From positions 183,486 to 247,485 of the forward strand of contig NZ_KB898729.1 in assembly GCF_000377785.1 (NCBI RefSeq): DNA of 64,000 nucleotides, written 5' to 3'. The notes under the pieces were generated by a model. It did not search any database, was not told where the DNA came from, and was given only the letters and a program-made list of their open reading frames with translations. Below are positions 56,517-64,000 of the stretch, piece by piece. This stretch comes from Thioalkalivibrio sp. ALJ24. Lineage in GTDB: Bacteria; Pseudomonadota; Gammaproteobacteria; Ectothiorhodospirales; Ectothiorhodospiraceae. Positions within the stretch are counted from its first letter, which is position 1, and each line of letters starts with the position of its first letter. The translations under genes were made by a program, and so were the position numbers.

Positions 56517-57272
56517 TCAGCGCCGCCCGGTCAGGCGTGCATATTCTTCCGGGTCGTTGAGGGCGCGGATATCCACGAAGCTCCCGGATGGCTGTTCGCG
56601 CAGGCGCGGCAGGATATCGAGCACGTCCTGCGCCGCGGTCTGCGGATCCGGCATGGTGCGCGTACCGCGCGCAGCCTTGATCCGTTGCAGAGCGGTAAAG
56701 GTCTCGCTGTCGGCCTCCTCGCACAGGTAGTCCTGCATCGCGGTGTCGATCAGGCCGGGGGCGAGCGAGTGTACCGGTACGCCCGGGAATTCGTGCGAGT
56801 AGAGCTGCATCAGCATGTTCAGCGCGGCCTTGGACAGCGAATACCCGCTCCAGCCGGCGTTGCCGAACACCGCCGCCCCCGACGAAATGGCGACGATCTG
56901 GCCGACTTCGATTTCGCGCGCCAGCAGGCGATCGAGGATGACCTTGTTGGCAAAGGTGTTCACGTCCATCAGCAGGCGCAGTTCTTCCATCGGGGCATCC
57001 GGCATCCGCTGGATGTGTCCGAGCAGGCCCGCGTTCAGGATCACCAGGTCCAGCCGGGTGACGCCCTCCAGCAGCCGGTCCATGGCCGGCGCGATGGTGT
57101 CGAACTCGCCCAGGTCCACGCGTTCGTCGCCGGCGATCCGGGGCTCCGGGCAGCCGCGCCGGCTCATGCCGTAGACCCGGGCGCCGGCCGTGGCCAGGAC
57201 CTCGGTGAACCCGAGCCCCAGGCCGCTGGAATTGCCGGTGATCAGGGCGGATTGCGGGGTGTTCGCGCTCAT
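56517..57272 (-). CDS. Short-chain dehydrogenase/reductase
   Basis: 251 residues. Cofactor motif TGNSSGLGLG (13-22), NAG in LVILNAGLLG, catalytic Ser in ISSGAAVFG and YSLSK (Tyr-x3-Lys). NAD(P)-dependent oxidoreductase of unknown substrate. Its start overlaps the stop of the HsbR-like gene (ATGA), so it is co-translated with a signalling operon, which is unusual for a metabolic enzyme. Confidence 0.88.
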   Translation of the reverse strand: MSANTPQSALITGNSSGLGLGFTEVLATAGARVYGMSRRGCPEPRIAGDERVDLGEFDTIAPAMDRLLEGVTRLDLVILNAGLLGHIQRMPDAPMEELRLLMDVNTFANKVILDRLLAREIEVGQIVAISSGAAVFGNAGWSGYSLSKAALNMLMQLYSHEFPGVPVHSLAPGLIDTAMQDYLCEEADSETFTALQRIKAARGTRTMPDPQTAAQDVLDILPRLREQPSGSFVDIRALNDPEEYARLTGRR

Positions 57273-59008
57273 GGCTGCTGCTCCTTTCGGGTTTGTTCCA
57301 TCCAGGCGTACTCGGCCTCCACCACGTTGCCGCTGCCGAGGTGCCGCATGTGCCGACAAAGCCGGTGTACCAGGGTGAGCCCGCGGCCCCACAGACGTTC
57401 GTCGCTCTCGCCCTCGAGAGCCCTCCGCACCCGTTCGTGGTCGAAGCCGGCACCGCTGTCGCGTACGCGGATGCGCACGCAGTGCCAGTTGTCGGTGCGC
57501 CGGTAGCGCAGGCTGATCCCGATACGCCCGTCGAGCTCCTCCAGCCCCTGCTGGCGCAGACGGTAGTACTCGGCAAAACCCTCGGCCGTGGCCTTCATCT
57601 CCGAGGACAGGCCCAGCACGCCATGTTCGAACGCATTGTTGCAGAGCTCGGCGATGACCGTCTGCATCGCCTGAATGTGCTCGTTGGGTTGCGGGAACCA
57701 GTGCCGCAGCTGCTGGCGGGCCTCGTCCGCCAGGTCGACGCGCGCCAGTTCGGCCCCGGCCACCTCCAGGGACCAGCGCCGGGTACCGGTCGTATCCGGT
57801 GGCGACGTCTGGCCGCCCTCCAGCACGACCTCGGGGCTGCAGCGGATCGCGACCGCGGTCATGTCGTCCGCCGGTTCACCCGTTCCCAGATGCGCGGAAA
57901 GCGCCGCGGCCAGGCGGTCGACGGGGCCGGGCGCGGGGTCCCCGTAACAGAGCTGCGTGCGCAGCCGGTCCTCACCGAAGGCCTCGCCGGATGCGTCCTC
58001 CGCTTCCAGGATCCCGTCGGTGACGATCAGCAGGGTGTCGTTCTCCCGGACCGGATAGCGCACCGGCAGGCTGTCCAGTTCCATGCGCGGCAGGATCCCC
58101 AGCGGCATCGCCTGCGAGGCCAGGCTGCGCAGGCTGCCATCGCTGCTGCACAGCAGGGCCTCCGGCAGGCCCCCGTTCCAGATCGTGGCGGCCTGGCCGT
58201 CGGGCTCGAAGGTGACCAGCAGCGCGCCCATGAACATCGATGGTGGCAGAAAGCCATGCAGCACCTGGTTGAGTTCAAAGACCAGCTCGGTGTCGCCCAC
58301 GCCCTCGCGAGTCAGGGTGTGGAAGGTCTCCGAGACCGGATAGGTGCCGATGGCCGCGGCCAGGCCATGACCGGTGAAGTCCCCCACCAGCACGCGCAGG
58401 CCGCCGTCCGGGGTGAAGTCCGAAAGCACCACGTCGCCGCTGAAGGTGGCCGCGGACCACTGGTGCACGCGCAGCCGTTCATCGGCCACGTTGCGCCCGG
58501 TGATGGCGCGCGAGAACACGCTCTCCGCGGTTTCCTCCTCCCACGCCTGCCGCGCCCGGGCACGGTCCAGGGCTTCGTTGCGTTCGCGCAGCCCGTGGTG
58601 CAGGTCGCGCAGGCGCTCCATCGCATGGATCTTGGCGCGCAGCACCGAAAGGTTGAGTGGCTTGTTGAGGAAGTCGTCGCCGCCCGCCTCGATGCCGCGC
58701 AACAGGGAATCCTCGTCATCCAGCGCGGTAAGGAAGATCACCGGGATGAAGCGTTCGCCGCACTCGCGCTTGATCGCGGCCGTGGCCTCGAAGCCGTTCA
58801 TCCCGGGCATCATCACGTCCATCAGGATGAGGTCCGGCGGGTCGCTGCGGACCCGTTCCACCGCCTGCGCCCCGTCGGTGGCCTCCTCGGTGTCATAGCC
58901 GGCGCCGGTCAGCATCATCTTCAGCAGGCGGCGGTTGTGCTTGTCGTCGTCGACGATCAGCACCCGGCCCTCGCCGGAGGCGAGTTCCGCGGCGGTGGAC
59001 GGCGTCAT
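57269..59008 (-). CDS. hsbR: HsbR-like receiver / PP2C phosphatase / kinase protein
   Basis: 579 residues in three parts: receiver (about 15-130; LMDVMMP with the phospho-Asp, NKP Lys), SpoIIE-type PP2C phosphatase (SGDVVLSDF, VGDFTGHGLAAAIG, IVTDGI, DDMTAVAI), and an anti-sigma-type HATPase (IAELCNNAFEHGVLG, RVRDSGAGFD, WGRGLTLVHRLC). This is the architecture and size of Pseudomonas HsbR, which phosphorylates or dephosphorylates the STAS protein HsbA. The next upstream gene is indeed a STAS protein, 13 nt away. In Pseudomonas the pathway sets flagellar FlgM and c-di-GMP output. Confidence 0.88.
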   Translation of the reverse strand: MTPSTAAELASGEGRVLIVDDDKHNRRLLKMMLTGAGYDTEEATDGAQAVERVRSDPPDLILMDVMMPGMNGFEATAAIKRECGERFIPVIFLTALDDEDSLLRGIEAGGDDFLNKPLNLSVLRAKIHAMERLRDLHHGLRERNEALDRARARQAWEEETAESVFSRAITGRNVADERLRVHQWSAATFSGDVVLSDFTPDGGLRVLVGDFTGHGLAAAIGTYPVSETFHTLTREGVGDTELVFELNQVLHGFLPPSMFMGALLVTFEPDGQAATIWNGGLPEALLCSSDGSLRSLASQAMPLGILPRMELDSLPVRYPVRENDTLLIVTDGILEAEDASGEAFGEDRLRTQLCYGDPAPGPVDRLAAALSAHLGTGEPADDMTAVAIRCSPEVVLEGGQTSPPDTTGTRRWSLEVAGAELARVDLADEARQQLRHWFPQPNEHIQAMQTVIAELCNNAFEHGVLGLSSEMKATAEGFAEYYRLRQQGLEELDGRIGISLRYRRTDNWHCVRIRVRDSGAGFDHERVRRALEGESDERLWGRGLTLVHRLCRHMRHLGSGNVVEAEYAWMEQTRKEQQP

Positions 59009-59021
59009 GGCAGGCTCCGCG

Positions 59022-59327
59022 TCAGTCGATGGTGAACAGGCGGCCGAAGTTGGCGATGTCGAGGACCTTGCGCACGCCTTCCGAGGCGCCGGTGATGTGC
59101 ACGTTCGCGGATTCGCCGCCCGCATGCTCGCGCAACAGCAACAGCATGCCCAGCGCGGAGCTGTCCATGTATTCGGTACGGGACAGGTCGACCACGTAGC
59201 GCATGCCCGCGCCTCGGGTATCGCGGTAGGCCCCGCGGAATTCCTGATGCATCTCGAAATCGAAGCGTCCGTCGATGGTGATCCGCAGCTCCTTGCCGTC
59301 GGTGGATGTCCTGGTCTGTATGCTCAT
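59022..59327 (-). CDS. hsbA: HsbA-like STAS anti-sigma-factor antagonist
   Basis: 101 residues, a single STAS domain. VVDLSRTEYMDSSALGMLLLLREH contains the phosphorylatable serine (first of DSSALG). It is the expected substrate of the phosphatase/kinase encoded 13 nt downstream. The cognate anti-sigma target is not visible. It is followed upstream by a chemoreceptor gene on the same strand. Confidence 0.9.
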   Translation of the reverse strand: MSIQTRTSTDGKELRITIDGRFDFEMHQEFRGAYRDTRGAGMRYVVDLSRTEYMDSSALGMLLLLREHAGGESANVHITGASEGVRKVLDIANFGRLFTID

Positions 59328-59352
59328 GCGCTCTCCGTTGCCCGGGGGCTGA

Positions 59353-60552
59353 TCAGAAAAGTTCCACGTCGCCGGTGTCCAGGTTTTCCTGGTGCACGGC
59401 ACGATGATGGCGGTTCTGGCGATCTTCCCGCCAGGCGCGGACCCGCTCCGCCATGGCCCGGGCGTCGTCGGTGGAACGCGCCTCGTGCAGGATGCCCTGA
59501 AGTTCGTGCAGATGGGCAAGGGCGTCCTCTGCGGTGCCCAGTGACTGGCGTGCGATGTCCTCGAACTGCAGCGAGCGTACCGCGGTGGCCACCGCGCGAT
59601 TCATGCGATCGGTCAGCTCGGCCTCCTCGCGCAGCCGGTTTTCCATTTCCTCGGTGGCCTCGCGGGCATAGTCGAACAGCGAGCCGATCCGCTCCTTTTC
59701 TTCCATGCTCCCGCTCATGTCGCGCGAGGCCATGGCGTGCACCGTATCGTGCACCTGCCGGATGGCCTGGCGGGCCTGTTCGATCTGTTTGCGGATGTCC
59801 TCGTGGAAGGTGGCCGAGCGTTTCGACAGGTTGCGCACCTCGTCGGCCACCACCGCAAAGCCGCGCCCCGCCTCGCCGGCCCGGGCGGCCTCGATGCTGG
59901 CGTTCAGGGCCAGCAGGTTGGTCTGGTCGGCGATCTCGCCGGCGCTGTCCAGCAGCTTGAACACCCCGTTCATGTGCTGGTTCATGTCTTCCATGTGGTG
60001 GGCGCTTTCCACGCTCTGGCGGCTGATCTCCACCAGGGTGTCGATGAACAGCTGCAGGGTCGCGTCCGACTGTCGGGTCAGATCACGCAGCATCTCCGGC
60101 TGGGTCCGGGCATCTTCCCCCTCGCTGTTACCGGGAGCGAGGTCGGAGCTCATCAGTTCCTGCTGGCGCTCGGCGATCTGGTGCATGTCGCTGAAGCTGT
60201 CGCCCAGCTCCTTCACCGCGTTCTCGATCAGCCCCTTTTGCCGGGTGATCTCCTGGTCGATCTGATCCAGCTCGAAGCGCATCGCCTGATCGATCTCGTC
60301 GGACAGCTCCGCGCCCCCCGCCATGGCCGGGGTCTTCTCCGCCTCGGTGTCCGTATCCGGGCGGTCCCGGTCGAGGAACAGCCCGGTCACGAGGACCGCC
60401 GCCAGCAGCAGCGGCACCACCAGCAGGGCGGCTGCCATGCCTCCCCCCGCGAACGCCGCACCGGCGATACCGGCCAGCAGGGTCACCAGCAGGGCGATCG
60501 CCAGGCCCCGCTGCAGGGCCGGCTGCGTCAGGTACTGCATCGGCTGGTTCAT
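59353..60552 (-). CDS. Membrane chemoreceptor with no periplasmic domain
   Basis: 399 residues. Two adjacent membrane helices (about 16-36 and 38-60) leave no external domain. A cytoplasmic coiled-coil includes the MCP hairpin [40 protein letters not shown]. The coiled coil is shorter than in standard receptors and the last residues are GDVELF. The start overlaps the cheB stop. It may sense a cytoplasmic or membrane signal, or link to the HsbR system. Confidence 0.9.
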   Translation of the reverse strand: MNQPMQYLTQPALQRGLAIALLVTLLAGIAGAAFAGGGMAAALLVVPLLLAAVLVTGLFLDRDRPDTDTEAEKTPAMAGGAELSDEIDQAMRFELDQIDQEITRQKGLIENAVKELGDSFSDMHQIAERQQELMSSDLAPGNSEGEDARTQPEMLRDLTRQSDATLQLFIDTLVEISRQSVESAHHMEDMNQHMNGVFKLLDSAGEIADQTNLLALNASIEAARAGEAGRGFAVVADEVRNLSKRSATFHEDIRKQIEQARQAIRQVHDTVHAMASRDMSGSMEEKERIGSLFDYAREATEEMENRLREEAELTDRMNRAVATAVRSLQFEDIARQSLGTAEDALAHLHELQGILHEARSTDDARAMAERVRAWREDRQNRHHRAVHQENLDTGDVELF

Positions 60553-61658
60553 GGCGTGCCTCCTTCGTCCGCGCGGGCCGCGGCCGCGTTGCGATGATCC
60601 TCCAGCAGGGCCCCAGCGATCCGCCCCAGGGGCAGGACCTGCACGGCGGCGTCACGCTGCACGGCCTCGCCGGGCATCCCCCAGACCAGACTGGTGGCCT
60701 CGTCCTGGGCGATGGTATGGGCGCCGGCCTCGCGCAGCGCCAGCAGCCCGCGGGCGCCGTCGTCCCCCATCCCGGTCAGCAGCGCGGCCACGGTATTGGC
60801 GCCGGCGGACTGCGCGGCGGATTCGAACAGTACGTCCACGCTGGGCCGGTGGCGGTTCACCGGCCCCTGGGCGTCCAGCCGGCAGACATAGCGTGCGCCG
60901 TCGCGGTCCAGACGCAGGTGATAGTCCGTGCCGGGTGCGACGAACACGTGTCCGGGCATCACGATATCGCCGTCCTCGGCCTCCTTCACCCGCAGCGCGG
61001 TGCTGCGGTCCATGCGTTCGGCGAAGGCCTGGCTGAAGCCGGCCGGGATGTGCTGGGTGATCACGATCCCCGGCGCATCCGGCGGCAGGCCCATCAGCAC
61101 CTCCTTGAGCGCCTCGGTCCCGCCGGTGGACGCGCCCAGGGCGATGATCCGGTCGGTGGTGCGAAAGCGCCGCGTGCCGCTGGCGGTACCCGAGGACGCT
61201 GCCGGCGACGGCCGGGCCGCGGGCGCGCTGCGGGCCTGCACGCGGATGCGCGAAGCGGTGCGAATCTTCTGGATCAGGTCGTCGGCATAGGCCTCCAGCG
61301 CGTGGGCCACGTCGGAGCCGGGCTTGGTCACGAAATCCACGGCCCCCAGTTCCAGCGCCTCCAGGGTCACCTCCGCGCCGGCTTCGGTCAGCGACGACAC
61401 CATGACCACCGGCATCGGATGCAGGCGCATCAGATTGCGCAGGAAGGTGATGCCGTCCATCTTCGGCATCTCCACGTCGAGGGTCAGCACGTCCGGGTCG
61501 TGCCGCTTGATCTTGTCGCGCGCGTCGTAGGGGTCGGTCGCGGTGTCCACCACCTCGATGTCCGGTGCCTGGTCGAGGATGCGCGCCAGCAGCTTGCGGA
61601 TCAGCGCGGAGTCATCGACCACGATCACGCGGATCGGCCGGGTCTGGTTTTGCGTCAT
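60549..61658 (-). CDS. cheB: Chemotaxis protein-glutamate methylesterase CheB
   Basis: 369 residues: receiver ([22 protein letters not shown] with phospho-Asp), an Ala/Pro/Arg-rich linker (about 140-170), and a methylesterase with the triad Ser ([11 protein letters not shown]), His ([10 protein letters not shown]), Asp ([10 protein letters not shown]). It removes methyl groups from chemoreceptors and deamidates glutamines. It overlaps cheD by 4 nt. Confidence 0.97.
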   Translation of the reverse strand: MTQNQTRPIRVIVVDDSALIRKLLARILDQAPDIEVVDTATDPYDARDKIKRHDPDVLTLDVEMPKMDGITFLRNLMRLHPMPVVMVSSLTEAGAEVTLEALELGAVDFVTKPGSDVAHALEAYADDLIQKIRTASRIRVQARSAPAARPSPAASSGTASGTRRFRTTDRIIALGASTGGTEALKEVLMGLPPDAPGIVITQHIPAGFSQAFAERMDRSTALRVKEAEDGDIVMPGHVFVAPGTDYHLRLDRDGARYVCRLDAQGPVNRHRPSVDVLFESAAQSAGANTVAALLTGMGDDGARGLLALREAGAHTIAQDEATSLVWGMPGEAVQRDAAVQVLPLGRIAGALLEDHRNAAAARADEGGTP

Positions 61659-62281
61659 TCGAACAGCTCCACGTCACCGCTCATGTCCTCGCCTTCGAGG
61701 CGGCGGCGGTAATCCTGCTCGCGTTCGAGCAGGGTGTTGTTGTGCAGGGACACGAGCTTTTTCAGTCGTACCCGGCCGCTGGCCGGAAAGAACACCACCT
61801 TGCGCGGCCACGGGCCGCCCACGTCCTCTGCCAGAATCTCGAACCCTTCTTCGCGCGCGTAACGCCGCAGAAACGCGATGTTCCGCGCGCCGACGTCACT
61901 CATGCCCGCCATTACGCGCCCGCCCCCGAACATCTTGATACGCAGGTCGTCGCGTTCGGCGCCCAGCTTGAGCAGCTCGTTCACCAGGAACTCCATCGCG
62001 TGGGTGCCGTAGCGCGTGGCATTGGAAATGGCCGGGCCCCAGCCGCTGTTGCGTTCGCCCTCCGGGAGCATGAAATGGTTCATGCCGCCCACCCCCGCCT
62101 TCGGCGACCATACGCAGGCCGACACGCAGGAGCCCAGGACCGTGGTGATCAGTTCCGCGGAGGACACCGAAACGTAACATTCCCCGGGCAGCAGTTTGGC
62201 CGCCGGGGCATTATTCATGCGATCCCAGTAGCGGTTGATGTGCGCGAAGGCGCCATCATGCAGCTCGGGCAGCGCGCTCAT
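61655..62281 (-). CDS. cheD: Chemoreceptor glutamine deamidase CheD
   Basis: 208 residues. Catalytic Cys in TTVLGSCVSACVW, His in GGMNHFMLP, and GGGRVMAG...VGARN motifs identify CheD. The C-terminus ends SGDVELFE, almost the same tail as the chemoreceptor two genes away. It lies between cheR and cheB with overlaps at both ends. Confidence 0.96.
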   Translation of the reverse strand: MSALPELHDGAFAHINRYWDRMNNAPAAKLLPGECYVSVSSAELITTVLGSCVSACVWSPKAGVGGMNHFMLPEGERNSGWGPAISNATRYGTHAMEFLVNELLKLGAERDDLRIKMFGGGRVMAGMSDVGARNIAFLRRYAREEGFEILAEDVGGPWPRKVVFFPASGRVRLKKLVSLHNNTLLEREQDYRRRLEGEDMSGDVELFE

Positions 62282-63102
62282 GGCGAAACCCTCCGGTACA
62301 GCGTCTGTTCCAGCAGGCGGAACGCGTCGGTCACCCGGTACAGCGACTCGGAGTGGCCAATGAACAGGTAGCCGCCCGGGCGCAGGATGGTCGCGAACCG
62401 TTCCACCAGCTCCTTCTGGGTCGGCTTATCGAAATAGATCAGCGTGTTGCGACAGAAGATCGCGTCCAGCGGCCCGCGGATCGGCCATTCATCGAACAGG
62501 TTGAGCTGGCCGAAACGCACCATGGCCTGCAGCTCGTCGCGGATCCGCACCTTGTCCTGCTGTGCCCCCTTGCCGCGCAGCAGCCAGCGCCGCTGGCGTT
62601 CGCGGGCGATGCCGGTGATGCGGCTGGCGTCGTAGATGCCGGCATCGGCGTGGGCGACCACGCGCGAGTCCACGTCGGTGGCCAGGATGCGGGCCGCATC
62701 GGTGGAACCGGTCGCGTCGGCCAGGGTCATCGCGATCGACCAGGGCTCTTCGCCGGTGGAACAGCCGGCCGACCAGATCTTCAGCGGCCCGTCCGGGTTG
62801 GCGCGGCGCATCTCCTCGAGGACCGGCCCGGCCAGCATCTCGAAGTGGTGCGGCTCGCGAAAGAACGCCGTCAGGTTGGTGGTGAGGGCATTGACGAACT
62901 CCTCGAGCTCGGCCTCGTCCCCGCCCTCGACCCGGTCGAGATACTGCTCGAAGCGATCCAGGCCCAGCGCCCGCAGCCGCCGTGCCAGGCGGCTGTAGAC
63001 CAGTTCCCGCTTGCTCTCGTTGAGCATGATCCCGGTGCGTTCGCCGATCAGGCGGGCGACGCGCCGGAAGTCGCGATCGCTCAGGTTCTCGTAGCGGGCC
63101 AT
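62278..63102 (-). CDS. cheR: Chemotaxis protein methyltransferase CheR
   Basis: 274 residues. The N-terminal helical domain (DRDFRRVARLIGERTGIML) and SAM-binding domain (IWSAGCSTGEEPWSIAMTLAD, DAIFCRNTLIYFD, PGGYLFIGHSESL) are complete. It adds methyl groups to receptor glutamates, opposed by CheB. It follows a chemoreceptor gene by 22 nt. Confidence 0.97.
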   Translation of the reverse strand: MARYENLSDRDFRRVARLIGERTGIMLNESKRELVYSRLARRLRALGLDRFEQYLDRVEGGDEAELEEFVNALTTNLTAFFREPHHFEMLAGPVLEEMRRANPDGPLKIWSAGCSTGEEPWSIAMTLADATGSTDAARILATDVDSRVVAHADAGIYDASRITGIARERQRRWLLRGKGAQQDKVRIRDELQAMVRFGQLNLFDEWPIRGPLDAIFCRNTLIYFDKPTQKELVERFATILRPGGYLFIGHSESLYRVTDAFRLLEQTLYRRVSP

Positions 63103-63124
63103 TCAGCAAGGGTTCCACAAGGTC

Positions 63125-64000
63125 TCAGAACTCTTCCCATTCTTCATTGCTGGTCGCCGCGGCCGGCTTGCGCGCGGGTGCGGGCTTGCGGGCCTCGGCC
63201 CGCGCCGGTGCCGGTTGCGGCTTGCGTTCGGGGGCAACCTTCGGCGGCGTGCCGGCGGCCCCCTGCGAGCGCTGGAAGAAGGCCATCAGTTCGAGCAGTT
63301 CGCGGGCCTGATCGTCGAGGGACTCGGAAGCGGAGGCGGCCTCCTCGACCAGGGCGGCGTTCTGCTGGGTGACTTCGTCGAGCTGGGAGACGGCCTTGTT
63401 GATCTCGTCGAGTCCGGTGGACTGCTGCTCGGAGGCCGCGGCGATCTCGGCGATGATGTCGGAGACCTTCTTGACCGACTCGACGATCTGTTCGAGGGCC
63501 TGTCCGGATTCGTCGACGAGCTTGCTGCCCTCCTGAACCTTTTCGACGGAGTCGGAGATCAGGGACTTGATCTCCTTGGCGGCCTGGGCGCTGCGCTGGG
63601 CGAGGTTGCGGACCTCGGTGGCGACGACGGCGAAGCCGCGGCCCTGTTCGCCGGCGCGGGCGGCCTCGACCGCGGCGTTGAGGGCGAGCAGGTTGGTCTG
63701 GAAGGCGATCTCGTCGATGACGCCGATGATGTCGGCGATCTTCTTGGAGGACTGGTTGATCTCGCCCATGGCGCCGACGGCCTTGCTGACGACTTCGCCG
63801 CCTTCGGTGGCCTTGTCGCGCGCGGCGATGGCGAGCTGGTTGGCTTGTTTGGAGTTGTCGGCGTTGGACTTCACGGTGGAGGTCATCTCTTCCATGGAAG
63901 AGGCGGTTTCCTCCAGCGAGGAGGCCTGTTCCTCGGTGCGCTGGGAGAGGTCGGTATTGCCCTGGGCGATCTCGGAGGAGGCCGAGCGGACATTGTTGGC
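63125..64000 (-). CDS. Methyl-accepting chemotaxis protein, C-terminal part (cut by window edge)
   Basis: About 291 residues of the C-terminal signalling domain; the N-terminus lies beyond the window. The hairpin tip [54 protein letters not shown] is canonical, and [24 protein letters not shown] is a methylation helix. A Pro/Ala/Lys/Arg-rich linker leads to EWEEF at the very end, which fits the xWxxF tether that binds CheR or CheB. It is next to cheR, so methylation of this receptor is likely. Confidence 0.95.
   Translation of the reverse strand, partial: ANNVRSASSEIAQGNTDLSQRTEEQASSLEETASSMEEMTSTVKSNADNSKQANQLAIAARDKATEGGEVVSKAVGAMGEINQSSKKIADIIGVIDEIAFQTNLLALNAAVEAARAGEQGRGFAVVATEVRNLAQRSAQAAKEIKSLISDSVEKVQEGSKLVDESGQALEQIVESVKKVSDIIAEIAAASEQQSTGLDEINKAVSQLDEVTQQNAALVEEAASASESLDDQARELLELMAFFQRSQGAAGTPPKVAPERKPQPAPARAEARKPAPARKPAAATSNEEWEEF

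Overview
This window looks like chromosomal DNA from a high-GC gammaproteobacterium, most likely a halo-alkaliphilic, sulfur-oxidising relative of Ectothiorhodospiraceae/Thioalkalivibrio. That placement is inferred from the very high GC, the acidic exported proteins, the gene types (NAD(P)-linked NiFe hydrogenase, class I fructose-bisphosphatase beside a PPi-type phosphofructokinase, NtrC/sigma-54 control) and the CheR-CheD-CheB chemotaxis set. No rRNA, tRNA, insertion sequence, prophage or CRISPR array is visible. Genes are densely packed, with many 4-nt stop/start overlaps.

Left part (1-8.2 kb): a phosphate transporter with its DUF47 partner, a TPP riboswitch with thiC, a membrane diguanylate cyclase and three proteins of unknown role. 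From 8.2 to 12 kb lies a copper module: a sigma-54 activator diverges from an OprC/NosA-type TonB receptor that retains both known copper motifs, followed by a PCu(A)C copper chaperone. A near-consensus -24/-12 promoter lies before the receptor. From 12.1 to 17.2 kb is a Ser/Thr phospho-signalling group: FHA protein, kinase, LysM/TPR lipoprotein, PP2C phosphatase and a Cache-like protein.

Middle part (17.3-33.7 kb): two hydrogenase blocks on the minus strand. hypA-F-C-D-E plus a His-rich membrane peptide form the maturation block; its HypA has no zinc domain and there is no hypB here. The structural block is hyhB, a cNMP-binding protein, hyhG, hyhS, hyhL and a maturation protease (group 3b type). 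Between the blocks lie a haem-binding EB_dh-like protein, a degenerate receiver, an NAD-salvage operon and an EamA permease. D-lactate dehydrogenase diverges from the structural block.

From 34.9 to 40.8 kb an NtrC-type regulator, a Tat-exported cysteine-rich PstS-like protein and a sensor kinase sit next to a beta-propeller gene. That gene has a sigma-54-like promoter and two matching palindromes upstream, which suggests a complete sensing-to-output circuit. Next come a CocE-type hydrolase with an ATP-grasp enzyme, fbp and PPi-PFK, a PA2779/PA2778 pair, plsC-glyS-glyQ, a CDF transporter, glnA with classic nitrogen control, and a cold-shock gene with a structured leader.

Right end (56.5-64 kb, minus strand): a chemotaxis and partner-switching run: chemoreceptor (cut by the window edge), cheR, cheD, cheB, a second chemoreceptor, an HsbA-like STAS protein, an HsbR-like receiver/phosphatase/kinase and a short-chain dehydrogenase.
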